Positions 46,873 to 55,130 of a stretch of DNA of 64,000 nt are shown here, piece after piece (within the stretch, counting starts at the first letter, position 1; every line of letters starts with the position of its first letter). A program made the translations under genes and the position numbers. The notes under the pieces were generated by a model. That model was not told the origin of the DNA and did no database searches. It saw nothing but the letters and a program-made list of their open reading frames with translations. The stretch comes from Bacillus andreraoultii (GTDB lineage Bacteria > Bacillota > Bacilli > Bacillales > Caldibacillaceae). The stretch lies in contig NZ_LN868937.1 in NCBI RefSeq assembly GCF_001244735.1, forward strand, positions 169,876-233,875, in the 5' to 3' direction.

Positions 46873-48546
46873 ATGAAGAAAAAGTGGTGGAAAGAAAGCG
46901 TTGTATATCAAATATACCCACGTAGTTTTAAAGATAGTAATGGGGATGGAATTGGTGATCTTCAAGGCATTATTGAGAAACTAGACTACTTAAAAAATTT
47001 AGGGATTGATATTATATGGCTATGTCCAATTTTCAAGTCACCGAATGATGATAACGGTTATGATATTTCCGATTATCAAGACATTATGGATGAGTTTGGA
47101 ACAATGGAGGATTTTGATCAATTATTAGACGAAGCCCACAAGAAAGGGATAAAAGTTGTTCTTGATTTAGTTGTTAACCATACAAGTGACGAACATCCAT
47201 GGTTTATTGAGTCACGATCCTCGAAGGAAAACCCAAAACGCGATTGGTACATATGGCGCGATGGCAAAGATGGAAAAGAGCCAAATAATTGGAAGTCCAT
47301 CTTTGAAGGTTCCGCTTGGGAGTATGATGAAGAAACCGACCAATACTACTTTCATTTATTCTCAAAAAAACAACCAGATTTAAATTGGGAAAACCCTGAA
47401 GTAAGAAGAGCGTTGAAAGATATGGTATGTTGGTGGCTTGATAAAGGGATTGATGGTTTCCGTATTGATGCAATCTCACATATTAAAAAGCAACCAGGTT
47501 TTCCTGATTTACCAAATCCAAACAATGAAGATTATGTTGATGCCATGCCGTATACAAGAAATGTGGAAGGAATCGACGAATGGTTAAGTGAGTTTTCTCA
47601 AGATACATTTAAAAACTATGACATTATGACAGTTGGAGAAGCAAACGGTGTAACAATTGAAGATGCGGACCGTTGGGTTGGCGAAGAACATGGTTATATG
47701 AATATGATTTTCCAATTTGAACATCTTGGCTTATGGGATAAAGAAGTAACGCAAAAGCTTGATGTTGTCGCATTAAAGAAAGTGTTAACAAAATGGCAAA
47801 AGGGATTAGAAAATCGGGGCTGGAATGCACTCTTTTTCGAAAACCATGATCAAACTCGAAGTGTGTCGACTATAGGGAATGATAAGGAGTATTGGAAGGA
47901 AAGCGCCAAGATGCTCGCAACGGTCTATTTCTTCATGCAAGGAACCCCTTATATTTATCAAGGTCAGGAAATCGGGATGACAAATGTTAAATACCCAAAT
48001 ATTGAAGATTATGACGATATTAGTATGCGCAATTACTATAATGTTGAGCGGGCAAAAGGTCGTTCCCATGAAGAGGTTATGGAAGTTGTATGGAATAAAA
48101 CTCGTGATAATTCACGGACACCGATGCAATGGGATGCGAGTCCAATGGCGGGGTTTACAACGGGGAATACATCGTGGCTTGGAATTAATGAAAATTACGT
48201 TGATATTAATGTTGAACAGCAAGAAAAGGATCCTGATTCAATTTTGAATTATTATAAGAAAATGATTCAAATTCGTAAAGAACATGAATTATTTGTCTAT
48301 GGTACGTATGATTTATTGTTCCCAGATGATACGAAGCTATTTGTATATACTCGTACACTCGAAAATAAACAAGCCATTGTTATTTGTAATTTCAGCGAAG
48401 AAGAAACAGACTTTACCCGGCCTGAGGAGTTAGTTATGAAACACTCGCAATTGTTGCTAGCAAACTACCCGAATGTTGAAAATGAACTACCCGTTGAAAT
48501 TACATTAAAACCATATGAAGCTAGAATCTATTTGTTGGAAAAATAA
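46873..48546 (+). CDS. malL: GH13 alpha-glucosidase / oligo-1,6-glucosidase
   Basis: A cytoplasmic 557-residue glycoside hydrolase family 13 enzyme that releases glucose from maltose, isomaltose or sucrose-like oligosaccharides. Conserved blocks are DLVVNHTSDEHPWF (region I), DGFRIDAISHI with nucleophile Asp (II), MTVGEANGV with acid/base Glu (III), and FFENHDQTRS with the third acid (IV). The opening KKKWWKESVVYQIYPRSFKDSNGDGIGDL is typical of the MalL/oligo-1,6-glucosidase group. ATG 46873 follows AGAGGTG; the GTG at 46864 lies in that site. It is co-directional with the LacI regulator, and the repeat copy C lies downstream. Confidence 0.93.
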   Translation: MKKKWWKESVVYQIYPRSFKDSNGDGIGDLQGIIEKLDYLKNLGIDIIWLCPIFKSPNDDNGYDISDYQDIMDEFGTMEDFDQLLDEAHKKGIKVVLDLVVNHTSDEHPWFIESRSSKENPKRDWYIWRDGKDGKEPNNWKSIFEGSAWEYDEETDQYYFHLFSKKQPDLNWENPEVRRALKDMVCWWLDKGIDGFRIDAISHIKKQPGFPDLPNPNNEDYVDAMPYTRNVEGIDEWLSEFSQDTFKNYDIMTVGEANGVTIEDADRWVGEEHGYMNMIFQFEHLGLWDKEVTQKLDVVALKKVLTKWQKGLENRGWNALFFENHDQTRSVSTIGNDKEYWKESAKMLATVYFFMQGTPYIYQGQEIGMTNVKYPNIEDYDDISMRNYYNVERAKGRSHEEVMEVVWNKTRDNSRTPMQWDASPMAGFTTGNTSWLGINENYVDINVEQQEKDPDSILNYYKKMIQIRKEHELFVYGTYDLLFPDDTKLFVYTRTLENKQAIVICNFSEEETDFTRPEELVMKHSQLLLANYPNVENELPVEITLKPYEARIYLLEK

Positions 48547-48668
48547 TCGTCTAACTTATAGTAGGAAATTCGTTTAACACCAGCAGGAAAGTATGAATAG
48601 TAACGTTAGAAACGATACAATACCGAATTAAGGAATGATCCGCAAAATAGAATACAAGCGAAACGAAA

Positions 48669-48763
48669 GGGGCTATTCAGAAGTAATTTCTGGATGCCCC
48701 TTTTCATGTTTCAAAACTATGATATATCAACTTTCTTGATGATCATATTTTTGGGGATGGCCC
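48669..48763 (+). repeat. Two-hairpin repeat element, copy C (shortened)
   Basis: It begins GGGGCTATTCAGAAG, contains ATTTCTGGATGCCCC followed by TTTTCATGTTTCAAAAC as in copy A, and ends GGGGATGGCCC with a T-run. The first hairpin loop lacks about ten bases and the right end is cut short relative to copies A and B. It lies 120 bases after malL in the same orientation. Confidence 0.7.
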
Positions 48764-48790
48764 TTTTTTAATAAAAGCTAAAATTTTATA

Positions 48791-48819
48791 TTGACCTTTA
48801 CGTAAACGTTAACTATAAT
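48791..48819 (+). promoter_or_regulatory. Promoter of the acyl-CoA operon with MerR-type palindrome in the spacer
   Basis: TTGACC at 48791-48796, 17 bases, then a perfect TATAAT at 48814-48819. The spacer holds TTTACGTAAACGTTAA, a quasi-palindrome of the kind bound by MerR regulators of fatty or branched-chain acid breakdown. Repression by the MerR protein encoded next is likely. Confidence 0.75.
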
Positions 48820-48851
48820 ATAAATAAAATTATCGGAAAGTTGTGATTTGT

Positions 48852-49247
48852 ATGGAAACCATTTATACCATTTCAAACTTAGCGGAAGAGTTCGATGTAA
48901 GCACACGTACAATTCGATATTATGAGGAGCTTGGATTAATTCATCCGAAGCGGACGGATGGCGGACAGAGAATGTATACACGGAAAGATCGCGCGCGGCT
49001 TCGACTCATTTTACGAGGAAAACGTTTTGGTTTTTCCTTAGAAGAAATATCCGAGATGATTTTGCTGTTTGATGATGACCGTACTGGAGAAAGACAACTT
49101 GAGGTTACGATTGAGTATGGATTAAGAAAAATAAAGGAGGTGGAGGAAAAAATTCAAGATATGCTTTCATTAAAACAAGAGATGGAAGGATTAGTTGAGG
49201 ATTTTCAAAGACGGCTAAGTAATATAAAAGGGGAGAAAGGGAAATGA
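48852..49247 (+). CDS. MerR-family transcriptional regulator (LiuR-like)
   Basis: A 131-residue MerR protein. It has an N-terminal winged helix (TIYTISNLAEEFDVSTRTIRYYEELGLIHPKRTDGGQRMYTRKDRARLRLIL) and a C-terminal dimerisation helix rich in Lys and Glu (about 75-125). No metal-binding cysteines are seen, so it belongs to the organic-ligand or acyl-CoA-responsive branch. It overlaps the acyl-CoA ligase gene by four bases. Regulators of this type (LiuR) control leucine or fatty acid degradation in bacilli, which fits its neighbours. ATG 48852 gives the family N-terminus; a GTG three codons earlier is an alternative. Confidence 0.88.
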   Translation: METIYTISNLAEEFDVSTRTIRYYEELGLIHPKRTDGGQRMYTRKDRARLRLILRGKRFGFSLEEISEMILLFDDDRTGERQLEVTIEYGLRKIKEVEEKIQDMLSLKQEMEGLVEDFQRRLSNIKGEKGK

Positions 49248-50761
49248 ATATTTCAGAACTCTTGGCTCGTAATGGGAGAAAGTTTGCAAATAAAGTAGGG
49301 TTTATTTCGGGAGATTTACGTTTAACATACAAAGAAGTAGATGATGTAGTTAATCGTCTTGCAAATGCTTTGAAAAATCGTGGTGTTTCCAGGGGAAAGA
49401 AAGTCGTATTATTCTCGCCAAATACAATTGAGTTTGTTTATAGCTATTTTGCCGTTCAACGTCTAGGTGCCATTATTGTACCTGTAAATGCAAAATTAAC
49501 AACGGGTGAACTGAAATATATTATTGAACATAGTGAAGCAAAGACATTTATTGGACACCATATTTTATGGCCGCAAGTTGCTCCACTTATAAATGAATAT
49601 GCAATAGATTGGATTTCTACCGCACCAGGGATTGTAGGGGTGGAGAATTTATACGATTTAATTGAAGGCGGTACCAATGATATGATTGAATGTGACTTAA
49701 CGGAGGATGATTTATCGACAATGTTATATACGTCCGGAACAACCGGAAGTCCAAAAGGTGTTCTCTTTTCTTGCCGGAATATTTTAACTGTGGCAACGAT
49801 GATGTGTATTGAGACTGGAATAAATGATGATTCAATATTATTGCATATGATGCCTCTGAGTCATTCCGCACCATTACACTTGTTTTTTGCAGCTGGTACG
49901 TACGTCGGGGCAACACATGTATTAGCACCAACCTTCACACCAGATTTGCTTTTACATCTCATATCGAAGGAAAAAGTTACGCATTTCTTTGGTGCGCCAA
50001 TTGTTTATTTAGCAACTGCCAATCATCCAGAAATCAATCGGTATGATTTAACGAGTGTAAAACGATGGGTTTATGGAGCAGCACCGTTATCAGCACCTGA
50101 AGTTCAATTCATTCAGGAAAAGTTTAAGACAGACCAACTCATGTGTGTTTATGGATTAACCGAGGCCGGTCCGAATGGTACGTATTTAAGTCCAGCGGAG
50201 CATTCGACAAAGGCAGGTAGTGTTGGTAAGAGAGCGGCACTAAATTGTGAGATTCGGATTATAAACGAAAACGGAGAAGATGTAGGGACAGATGAAATAG
50301 GGGAAGTTCTATTACGTGGGGATGGAAATATGGTCGGCTACTATAAGAATGAAGAAGCGACAAGTGAAACGCTACGGAATGGATGGATTTATACGGGGGA
50401 TATGGCAAAGATTGATGAGGACGGCTTTATTTGGATTGTCGATCGGAAAAAGGATTTGATTATCTCTGGCGGTGTTAATATTTATCCTACTGAGGTTGAG
50501 AATGTCTTAAAAACTCACCCTGATATTGTTGATGTAGCAATAATTGGTGTACCACATAAAGAATGGGGAGAAACAGCAAAAGCATTTATCGTAGCTAGTA
50601 AACCAATAGATAATCTAGATCAAGTATGTAGAGACTTTTTAAAGGATAAATTGGCTAAATATAAAATCCCACGCCTCTATGAACAAATTGATGAGCTTCC
50701 ACGAAATGCAACAGGGAAAATTTTAAAACAACCTTTAAGAGAGAAGGTGCAAAATAAATGA
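49244..50761 (+). CDS. AMP-binding acyl-CoA synthetase (long-chain fatty acid-CoA ligase-like)
   Basis: This 505-residue ANL-family enzyme activates a carboxylic acid to its adenylate and then to acyl-CoA. The P-loop motif is MLYTSGTTGSPKGVLFS (about 163-179). Other family blocks are YGAAPLSAPEV, VYGLTEAGPNG (A5 core), GWIYTGDMAKIDEDGFIWIVDRKKDLIISGGVNIYPTEVE (A7-A8), and the C-terminal lysine in PRNATGKILKQPLREKV. Start and stop overlap its neighbours by four bases (ATGA), so it is the middle gene of a tightly coupled operon. Chain length of the acid is not clear; feeding the dehydrogenase encoded next is likely. Confidence 0.93.
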   Translation: MNISELLARNGRKFANKVGFISGDLRLTYKEVDDVVNRLANALKNRGVSRGKKVVLFSPNTIEFVYSYFAVQRLGAIIVPVNAKLTTGELKYIIEHSEAKTFIGHHILWPQVAPLINEYAIDWISTAPGIVGVENLYDLIEGGTNDMIECDLTEDDLSTMLYTSGTTGSPKGVLFSCRNILTVATMMCIETGINDDSILLHMMPLSHSAPLHLFFAAGTYVGATHVLAPTFTPDLLLHLISKEKVTHFFGAPIVYLATANHPEINRYDLTSVKRWVYGAAPLSAPEVQFIQEKFKTDQLMCVYGLTEAGPNGTYLSPAEHSTKAGSVGKRAALNCEIRIINENGEDVGTDEIGEVLLRGDGNMVGYYKNEEATSETLRNGWIYTGDMAKIDEDGFIWIVDRKKDLIISGGVNIYPTEVENVLKTHPDIVDVAIIGVPHKEWGETAKAFIVASKPIDNLDQVCRDFLKDKLAKYKIPRLYEQIDELPRNATGKILKQPLREKVQNK

Positions 50762-52428
50762 ATACATTCATAACTCAAGAACAGGCATTAATACGAATCT
50801 TAAAGAAAAAGTTAAAACCTGAATTATACGAATATGCGGTGCGGGAATTAAATATATTTTATGATAAATGTTATAACGAGTTTGATGAGCGTGCAACGTA
50901 TACGGATCGTGACGGACAACCGAAACTAGTAAAATATAATAAGTTTGGAGAAGAAGTTTCTGAGATTTGGGTGAATGAAGGATATAAACAAACAGTAAGT
51001 GATACTTACAATGCCGGTATTGTCGGTTATGTTCACAAGGAGATACCGGAGTTAGGTGAAAAAGGGAATTATTTATATAGTTATGCACAAGGTTATCTCC
51101 TCTCTCAAGTAGAGCCTGGATTTTATTGTCCAGTAACACTTTCAATGGCAGTAGCTTACGTAATTGACCATTATGCAGATGTAGAATTAAAAGAAAAATT
51201 TTTACCGCATGTTTTGTCGACGGGTGAAGTTGAACTGTATGAAGGCGCTACTTTTCTTACTGAACGTCAAGGTGGTTCAGATGTTGGAGCGAACGAGGTA
51301 AAGGCAGTTTGTCAAAATGATGGAACGTACCGAATATACGGTGAAAAATATTTTGCCTCAAATGCGGGCCAGTGTGGCGTTGCTGCGGTATTAGCACGGA
51401 TTGAGGGGAGTGAGCCAGGAACAAAAGGCTTGAGTTTATTTTTAGTTCCGTGGCGTAAAGAGGATCAGTCAATCAATCATATTCAAATAAGAAGATTGAA
51501 AGATAAACTAGGCGTAAGAGCAGTTCCTTCTGCAGAGATTGTTTTTGAAGGAGCGAAAGGGTATCTTGTTGGTGATGCAAAAAGAGGTTTTTACTATATG
51601 ATGGAAGCACTAAATTTATCAAGGGTATGTAATGCGGTTGCTTCACTTGGGATTATGAAACGGGCACTAAAAGAATCAATTGAATACGCTAATTGGAGAA
51701 GTGCATTTGGGAGTCCAATCATCCAATACCCAATGATACAAGAAACATTGGCAACGTTACAGGCTCGCTTTGAAGTCCAACTCTCTGCACTATTTGAATC
51801 TATTGAACTGTTTGACTTTGTAATGGGAAATCCCGAACAAGCCACACGGGAGCAAATAGCTATGAACCGACTAAATATAGCCTTGTTAAAAGCAAGAACT
51901 GCGGATGAAGCAATCGATTTTTCTCACCAAGCGATTGAAACCCACGGAGGAAACGGGTATATTGAAGATTTTGTTACGCCAAGACTTTTGCGTGATGCTC
52001 AAGTATTAACTGTTTGGGAAGGAACGGCAAATATTTTAGGTTTGGAAGTACTTCGTCTAATGAAAAAATACGAAGTCCATCAGTTGTTCTTGAAACAAGT
52101 AGGAGAAAAATTAGAATCTTTAACTTTGGATGGAAAAAGGTTGGAAAAGGTGAAAGAACGATACGAAAATCTAAAATTGATGTTCTACTCTCTAGCTGGT
52201 GGAGTTGAGTCTGTACAAACATACCACGCGAAAAGAATTGCAAACGAAATGACAAATTTATTGCTGGCAACTCATGCGATAGAACGAGTTGAGAACGATC
52301 GGGATTATGTTATTGCCCAAATCTATATCGACCATCTTTATCGTGAAAATGGTTTTGATGATGAAATGTTGCCTTGTAAGTATTTCAAGGAAATTATAGG
52401 AGTTAGTCCAGCTGTTTTACAAAAATAG
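50758..52428 (+). CDS. AidB-like acyl-CoA dehydrogenase
   Basis: A 556-residue flavoprotein of the larger acyl-CoA dehydrogenase branch that includes AidB. The FAD/substrate motif is LTERQGGSDVGANEVKAV (about 166-183). The central and C-terminal dehydrogenase helices follow, with THGGNGYIEDFVTPRLLRDAQVLTVWEGTANILGLEVLR near 393-431. The C-terminal extension of about 120 residues (LESLTLDGKRLEKVKERYEN onward) sets it apart from short 380-residue enzymes. It shares a four-base overlap with the ligase gene and is the last gene of the operon. Beta-oxidation-type dehydrogenation of the acyl-CoA made upstream is the simplest reading; a role in alkylation defence like E. coli AidB is not indicated by context. 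Confidence 0.9.
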   Translation: MNTFITQEQALIRILKKKLKPELYEYAVRELNIFYDKCYNEFDERATYTDRDGQPKLVKYNKFGEEVSEIWVNEGYKQTVSDTYNAGIVGYVHKEIPELGEKGNYLYSYAQGYLLSQVEPGFYCPVTLSMAVAYVIDHYADVELKEKFLPHVLSTGEVELYEGATFLTERQGGSDVGANEVKAVCQNDGTYRIYGEKYFASNAGQCGVAAVLARIEGSEPGTKGLSLFLVPWRKEDQSINHIQIRRLKDKLGVRAVPSAEIVFEGAKGYLVGDAKRGFYYMMEALNLSRVCNAVASLGIMKRALKESIEYANWRSAFGSPIIQYPMIQETLATLQARFEVQLSALFESIELFDFVMGNPEQATREQIAMNRLNIALLKARTADEAIDFSHQAIETHGGNGYIEDFVTPRLLRDAQVLTVWEGTANILGLEVLRLMKKYEVHQLFLKQVGEKLESLTLDGKRLEKVKERYENLKLMFYSLAGGVESVQTYHAKRIANEMTNLLLATHAIERVENDRDYVIAQIYIDHLYRENGFDDEMLPCKYFKEIIGVSPAVLQK

Positions 52429-52459
52429 GTTGATCTTGTGAACTGTCGGAAAACAAAAG

Positions 52460-52535
52460 AGCCAGGCACCCTCAAGCACAGGAATCGGTTGTATTTCTTT
52501 ATCTTGTGATTTTGAAGGGTGCTTGGAACTTTTTA
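52460..52535 (+). terminator. Terminator of the acyl-CoA operon
   Basis: AGCCAGGCACCCTCAAGCACA pairs with TTGTG and TGAAGGGTGCTTGG across about 20 bases, then CTTTTTAA follows. The stem is long and slightly imperfect. Confidence 0.7.
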
Positions 52536-52578
52536 AATCGTCCATTTTATTTGGGGGTTAGGAGAGGCAATCCATAAA

Positions 52579-53085
52579 CTAGTTTTCTAGATATATCCAG
52601 TAATAACAGCTACCATTTTGTACTTTTTCTAATACTCCCCGATTATTTTCTATTACTTTACGGGATCCAATATTGTCATCATCACATGTTAATAATACTT
52701 CAGTTAGCCCTTTCCTTTTTGCCTGCGTTAAAATCTCCTGTAATAAAATAGTCGCATAACCTTGTTTTCGAGCAGTCGGGCGAATACAGTAGCCAATATG
52801 TCCCCCATGTTCTCTCAAGGCATCCGTTAAATAGTGGCGAAATTTTCCGTAGCCAACAGGAATTCCATTGACGTAAAGCCAATAGATTGTTTGCGGTACC
52901 ATATTAGGCAATAAATTTATCCCGCGAGAAGTTTCGAAGTTTTTTACTAGCTTCCGTTTAAACTGGTCCATGTTATCTGCATATAAGCTATTAACGAATC
53001 CATTTCCTCCCCCACCAATTTCCTGTATCATCTGCAATAATTCTCCCCCATCTTCTATTTGTAGTTCGCGAAGTTCGTAATTCAT
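52579..53085 (-). CDS. GNAT-family N-acetyltransferase
   Basis: A 168-residue acetyltransferase with the GNAT fold. The acetyl-CoA binding region reads GHIGYCIRPTARKQGYATILLQEILTQAKRKGL (about 95-127), with the RxxGxA-like loop RKQGYA, followed by VLLTCDDDNIGSRKVIENNRG. The acceptor is unknown. AGGAGGATC precedes the ATG. The flanking genes are in separate units, and the frame is intact. Confidence 0.88.
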   Translation of the reverse strand: MNYELRELQIEDGGELLQMIQEIGGGGNGFVNSLYADNMDQFKRKLVKNFETSRGINLLPNMVPQTIYWLYVNGIPVGYGKFRHYLTDALREHGGHIGYCIRPTARKQGYATILLQEILTQAKRKGLTEVLLTCDDDNIGSRKVIENNRGVLEKVQNGSCYYWIYLEN

Positions 53086-53295
53086 CCGTGATCCTCCTAA
53101 AGTAGTAGTTTGAAATAGGTCGTTTTATTAAAGATTGTTGCTTGTTGAAGAAAAAGTTTATTGTTGTTGAAGCATGATTCCTTGGTGCAAGGGCCTAAGA
53201 AGATTATTCGAGGAAGCAGTTCTGGCTGAGGTCGTGTCCTAAGGATGCCCGTCCACTCGAGCGAATAACAACAAAGTTTTCAATAATAGCCTAAT

Positions 53296-53332
53296 AGAAA
53301 AATAGAGCCAGCTTCTGCTTAAAACTGACTCT
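53296..53332 (-). terminator. Terminator of the yojF-bshB2 operon
   Basis: On the minus strand AGAGTCAG and CTGGCTCT pair around a loop and are followed by ATTTTTC, about 11 bases past the bshB2 stop. Confidence 0.75.
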
Positions 53333-53342
53333 AGCTCCCATA

Positions 53343-54017
53343 TTAATCATTCCATTTATATGTCCAAAACCGTTCAAATTGTAACCATTTTATCGCATCT
53401 GGGTCTTTTGCTTCTAGTCGCTTAGACATATCATCGTAAAACAAGGCTGTTTGTGTTTCATGTGCTTTTATTGCCTCAATTTTTTCATTTGAACAAGCAA
53501 GTACATCATGAATAATATCTGGTTTCCCCAATTCCTCTTCACAATTATTAGAAAAAGCGACACAATGAAGTTTAGGTCGTGATTCTTTCGGAAGACGTTC
53601 GACTGCTCGCACAACAGCTCTCCCAGTAGCCTCATGGTCTGGATGTACAGAATATCCAGGATAAAATGTAATAATTAAGCTTGGATTTAGCTCGTCAATG
53701 ATTTCAGAAATGAGGTTACTAACCTTTTCTTCATCTTCAAATTCCACCGTTTTATCACGGAATCCAAGCATCCGTAAATCTTTTACACCCATAGCCTTTG
53801 CTGAATTTTGTAATTCCTTTTTTCTAATTTTCGGGAGAGATTCCCGTGTTGCAAAAGGTGGGTTCCCAAGGTTCCGGCCCATTTCCCCTAATGTTAAGCA
53901 CGCATACGTAACGGGTGTCCCTTGTTTAACATGGGAAGCAATCGTTCCTGAAACGCCAAAAGCCTCGTCATCGGGATGGGGGAATACGACTAGAACATGC
54001 CTTTCTTTGTCAATCAT
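53343..54017 (-). CDS. bshB2: Bacillithiol biosynthesis deacetylase BshB2
   Basis: A 224-residue zinc-dependent deacetylase of the PIG-L/LmbE family that removes the acetyl group from N-acetylglucosaminyl-malate during bacillithiol synthesis. The metal motif is HPDDEAFG (about 14-21), and the third metal histidine lies in PGYSVHPDHEATGRAV (about 129-144). AAAGGAG precedes the ATG. It lies 38 bases after yojF on the same strand, the same pair order as yojF-yojG in B. subtilis. The BshB2 name rather than BshB1 rests on this partner and sequence; BshB proteins also act as bacillithiol-conjugate amidases in some species. Confidence 0.92.
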   Translation of the reverse strand: MIDKERHVLVVFPHPDDEAFGVSGTIASHVKQGTPVTYACLTLGEMGRNLGNPPFATRESLPKIRKKELQNSAKAMGVKDLRMLGFRDKTVEFEDEEKVSNLISEIIDELNPSLIITFYPGYSVHPDHEATGRAVVRAVERLPKESRPKLHCVAFSNNCEEELGKPDIIHDVLACSNEKIEAIKAHETQTALFYDDMSKRLEAKDPDAIKWLQFERFWTYKWND

Positions 54018-54055
54018 AAATAAAAAACTCCTTTCAATACTAAGTCTTTTAAAAT

Positions 54056-54403
54056 CTATTCAAATGGTGTTCGACTAATTTCTAATGCGATTGCTAATTT
54101 ACCCGAAGGATCTAACCCGGCCATTAAAAGACGCCCGTATTCATCTAACTCATAATGGGTTAATCCTTCACCATAAATCCAACCGAATTCCATTTTAAGG
54201 CCAACTCGAAACGGTCCTTCTCCGGCAATCGCTCCTCTTTCATACCGTACCCTTGCATTGCGAATAAACGCTCCGGCATTGAAAAATGAAGCGTCATGAT
54301 GAGTTGCATACGCACCATTCGTCGTTTCTAAATGTATATAAACATCTTCATTTACAAATTGATTAATTAGTTCTTGCACTCGCGATTTATTAAATGGCTC
54401 CAT
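54056..54403 (-). CDS. yojF: YojF family protein (DUF1806), partner of BshB2
   Basis: A 115-residue protein of the DUF1806 family, recognised by LETTNGAYATHHDASFFNAGAFIRNARVRYERGAI and GWIYGEGLTHYELDEYGRLLMAGLDPSGKLAIALEIS. The function is unknown, but it is regularly encoded beside bshB2. ATG 54403 follows GAGGAGG at a somewhat long distance; the TTG four codons earlier is too close to that site. It is the first gene of the yojF-bshB2 operon. Confidence 0.92.
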   Translation of the reverse strand: MEPFNKSRVQELINQFVNEDVYIHLETTNGAYATHHDASFFNAGAFIRNARVRYERGAIAGEGPFRVGLKMEFGWIYGEGLTHYELDEYGRLLMAGLDPSGKLAIALEISRTPFE

Positions 54404-54475
54404 AAAAATGTACAACCTCCTCTGGAAGAATTATATTTAATTATAATTCACAGTCAAATAAATAAAAAGATTAAA

Positions 54476-54790
54476 GCCTTTATAGAAGGGGGCTATGGGC
54501 TGAAAATAATGGGGATTCTTCGGGGATTGGTTCATGGAAGGGGGCTATGAGCTGAAAATAATGGAGTTTCCACGAAAAAGGGTTTATAGAAGAGTTCTAT
54601 GAGCCGAAAATGATGTGGATTCCGCAAAAAGTGGTTCATAGAACGAATCTATGAGCCCGAAAATCGGTTGAAGGATCAAAAATGGGTTCATAGAACGAAT
54701 CTATGATCCCGAAAATCGTGTGAAAGAACAAAAATAGGTTCATAGAAGAGTTCTGTGATCCAAAAATGATTGCAAACCTCTGCATTTTTC
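54476..54790 (+). repeat. Six-unit tandem array of a 52-bp hairpin repeat
   Basis: Units begin near 54476, 54529, 54580, 54633, 54684 and 54737, spaced 51-53 bases. Each contains a hairpin of the form GGTTCATAGA/TCTATGAGCC and then (C)GAAAAT, with an A-rich stretch before the next unit. The outer units have diverged most. Two further units lie at 45398-45494. The array is between yojF and nagA, in a gap without genes. Confidence 0.85.
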
Positions 54791-54951
54791 TGCACTTTTC
54801 TATTGCAAAATACAACAATCAAAAGTGTACATAAACCTATTGACATTTATACAATGTGACACTTATTAAAAACAGGAAAATTGTTACTTTTTCCTCTCAT
54901 AGCATATTCCTCTAAGGTAATCCCCAAATTGTGTGAAATCATCATAAAAAA

Positions 54952-55002
54952 TACTCTTCCAAATTAATGTGCAAAAAATTCAGCATATTAATTTGGAAGA
55001 GT
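54952..55002. repeat. Near-perfect 20-bp inverted repeat upstream of nagA
   Basis: The arms are ACTCTTCCAAATTAATGTGC (54952-54971) and GCATATTAATTTGGAAGAGT, with 19 of 20 bases pairing around a loop of about ten bases. No T-run follows on the plus strand, so it is not an obvious terminator. It lies about 130 bases before nagA. Confidence 0.8.
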
Positions 55003-55074
55003 ACAGAGATTAAGCCGGATAATATAAAGTGGAGATTTACAGTTTTACTTTCCGAAAATAAAGCTGACTCAAAA

Positions 55075-55088
55075 TGGTATAGACAACT
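55075..55088. promoter_or_regulatory. NagR (dre-type) operator of the nag operon
   Basis: TGGTATAGACAACT agrees closely with the dre sites bound by NagR/YvoA (TGGTATAGA followed by a partial inverted half). It lies 43 bases before the nagA start. The regulator gene itself closes this operon. Confidence 0.75.
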
Positions 55089-55130
55089 AGATAAGGTAAA
55101 TGATAAGCTTAAAATATAAGAAAGGAAGTA

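Noticed and set aside
54476-54790. CRISPR-like array
   Set aside because: The segments between stems are related to each other, the units drift, and no cas genes are nearby, so this is a tandem repeat and not a CRISPR.
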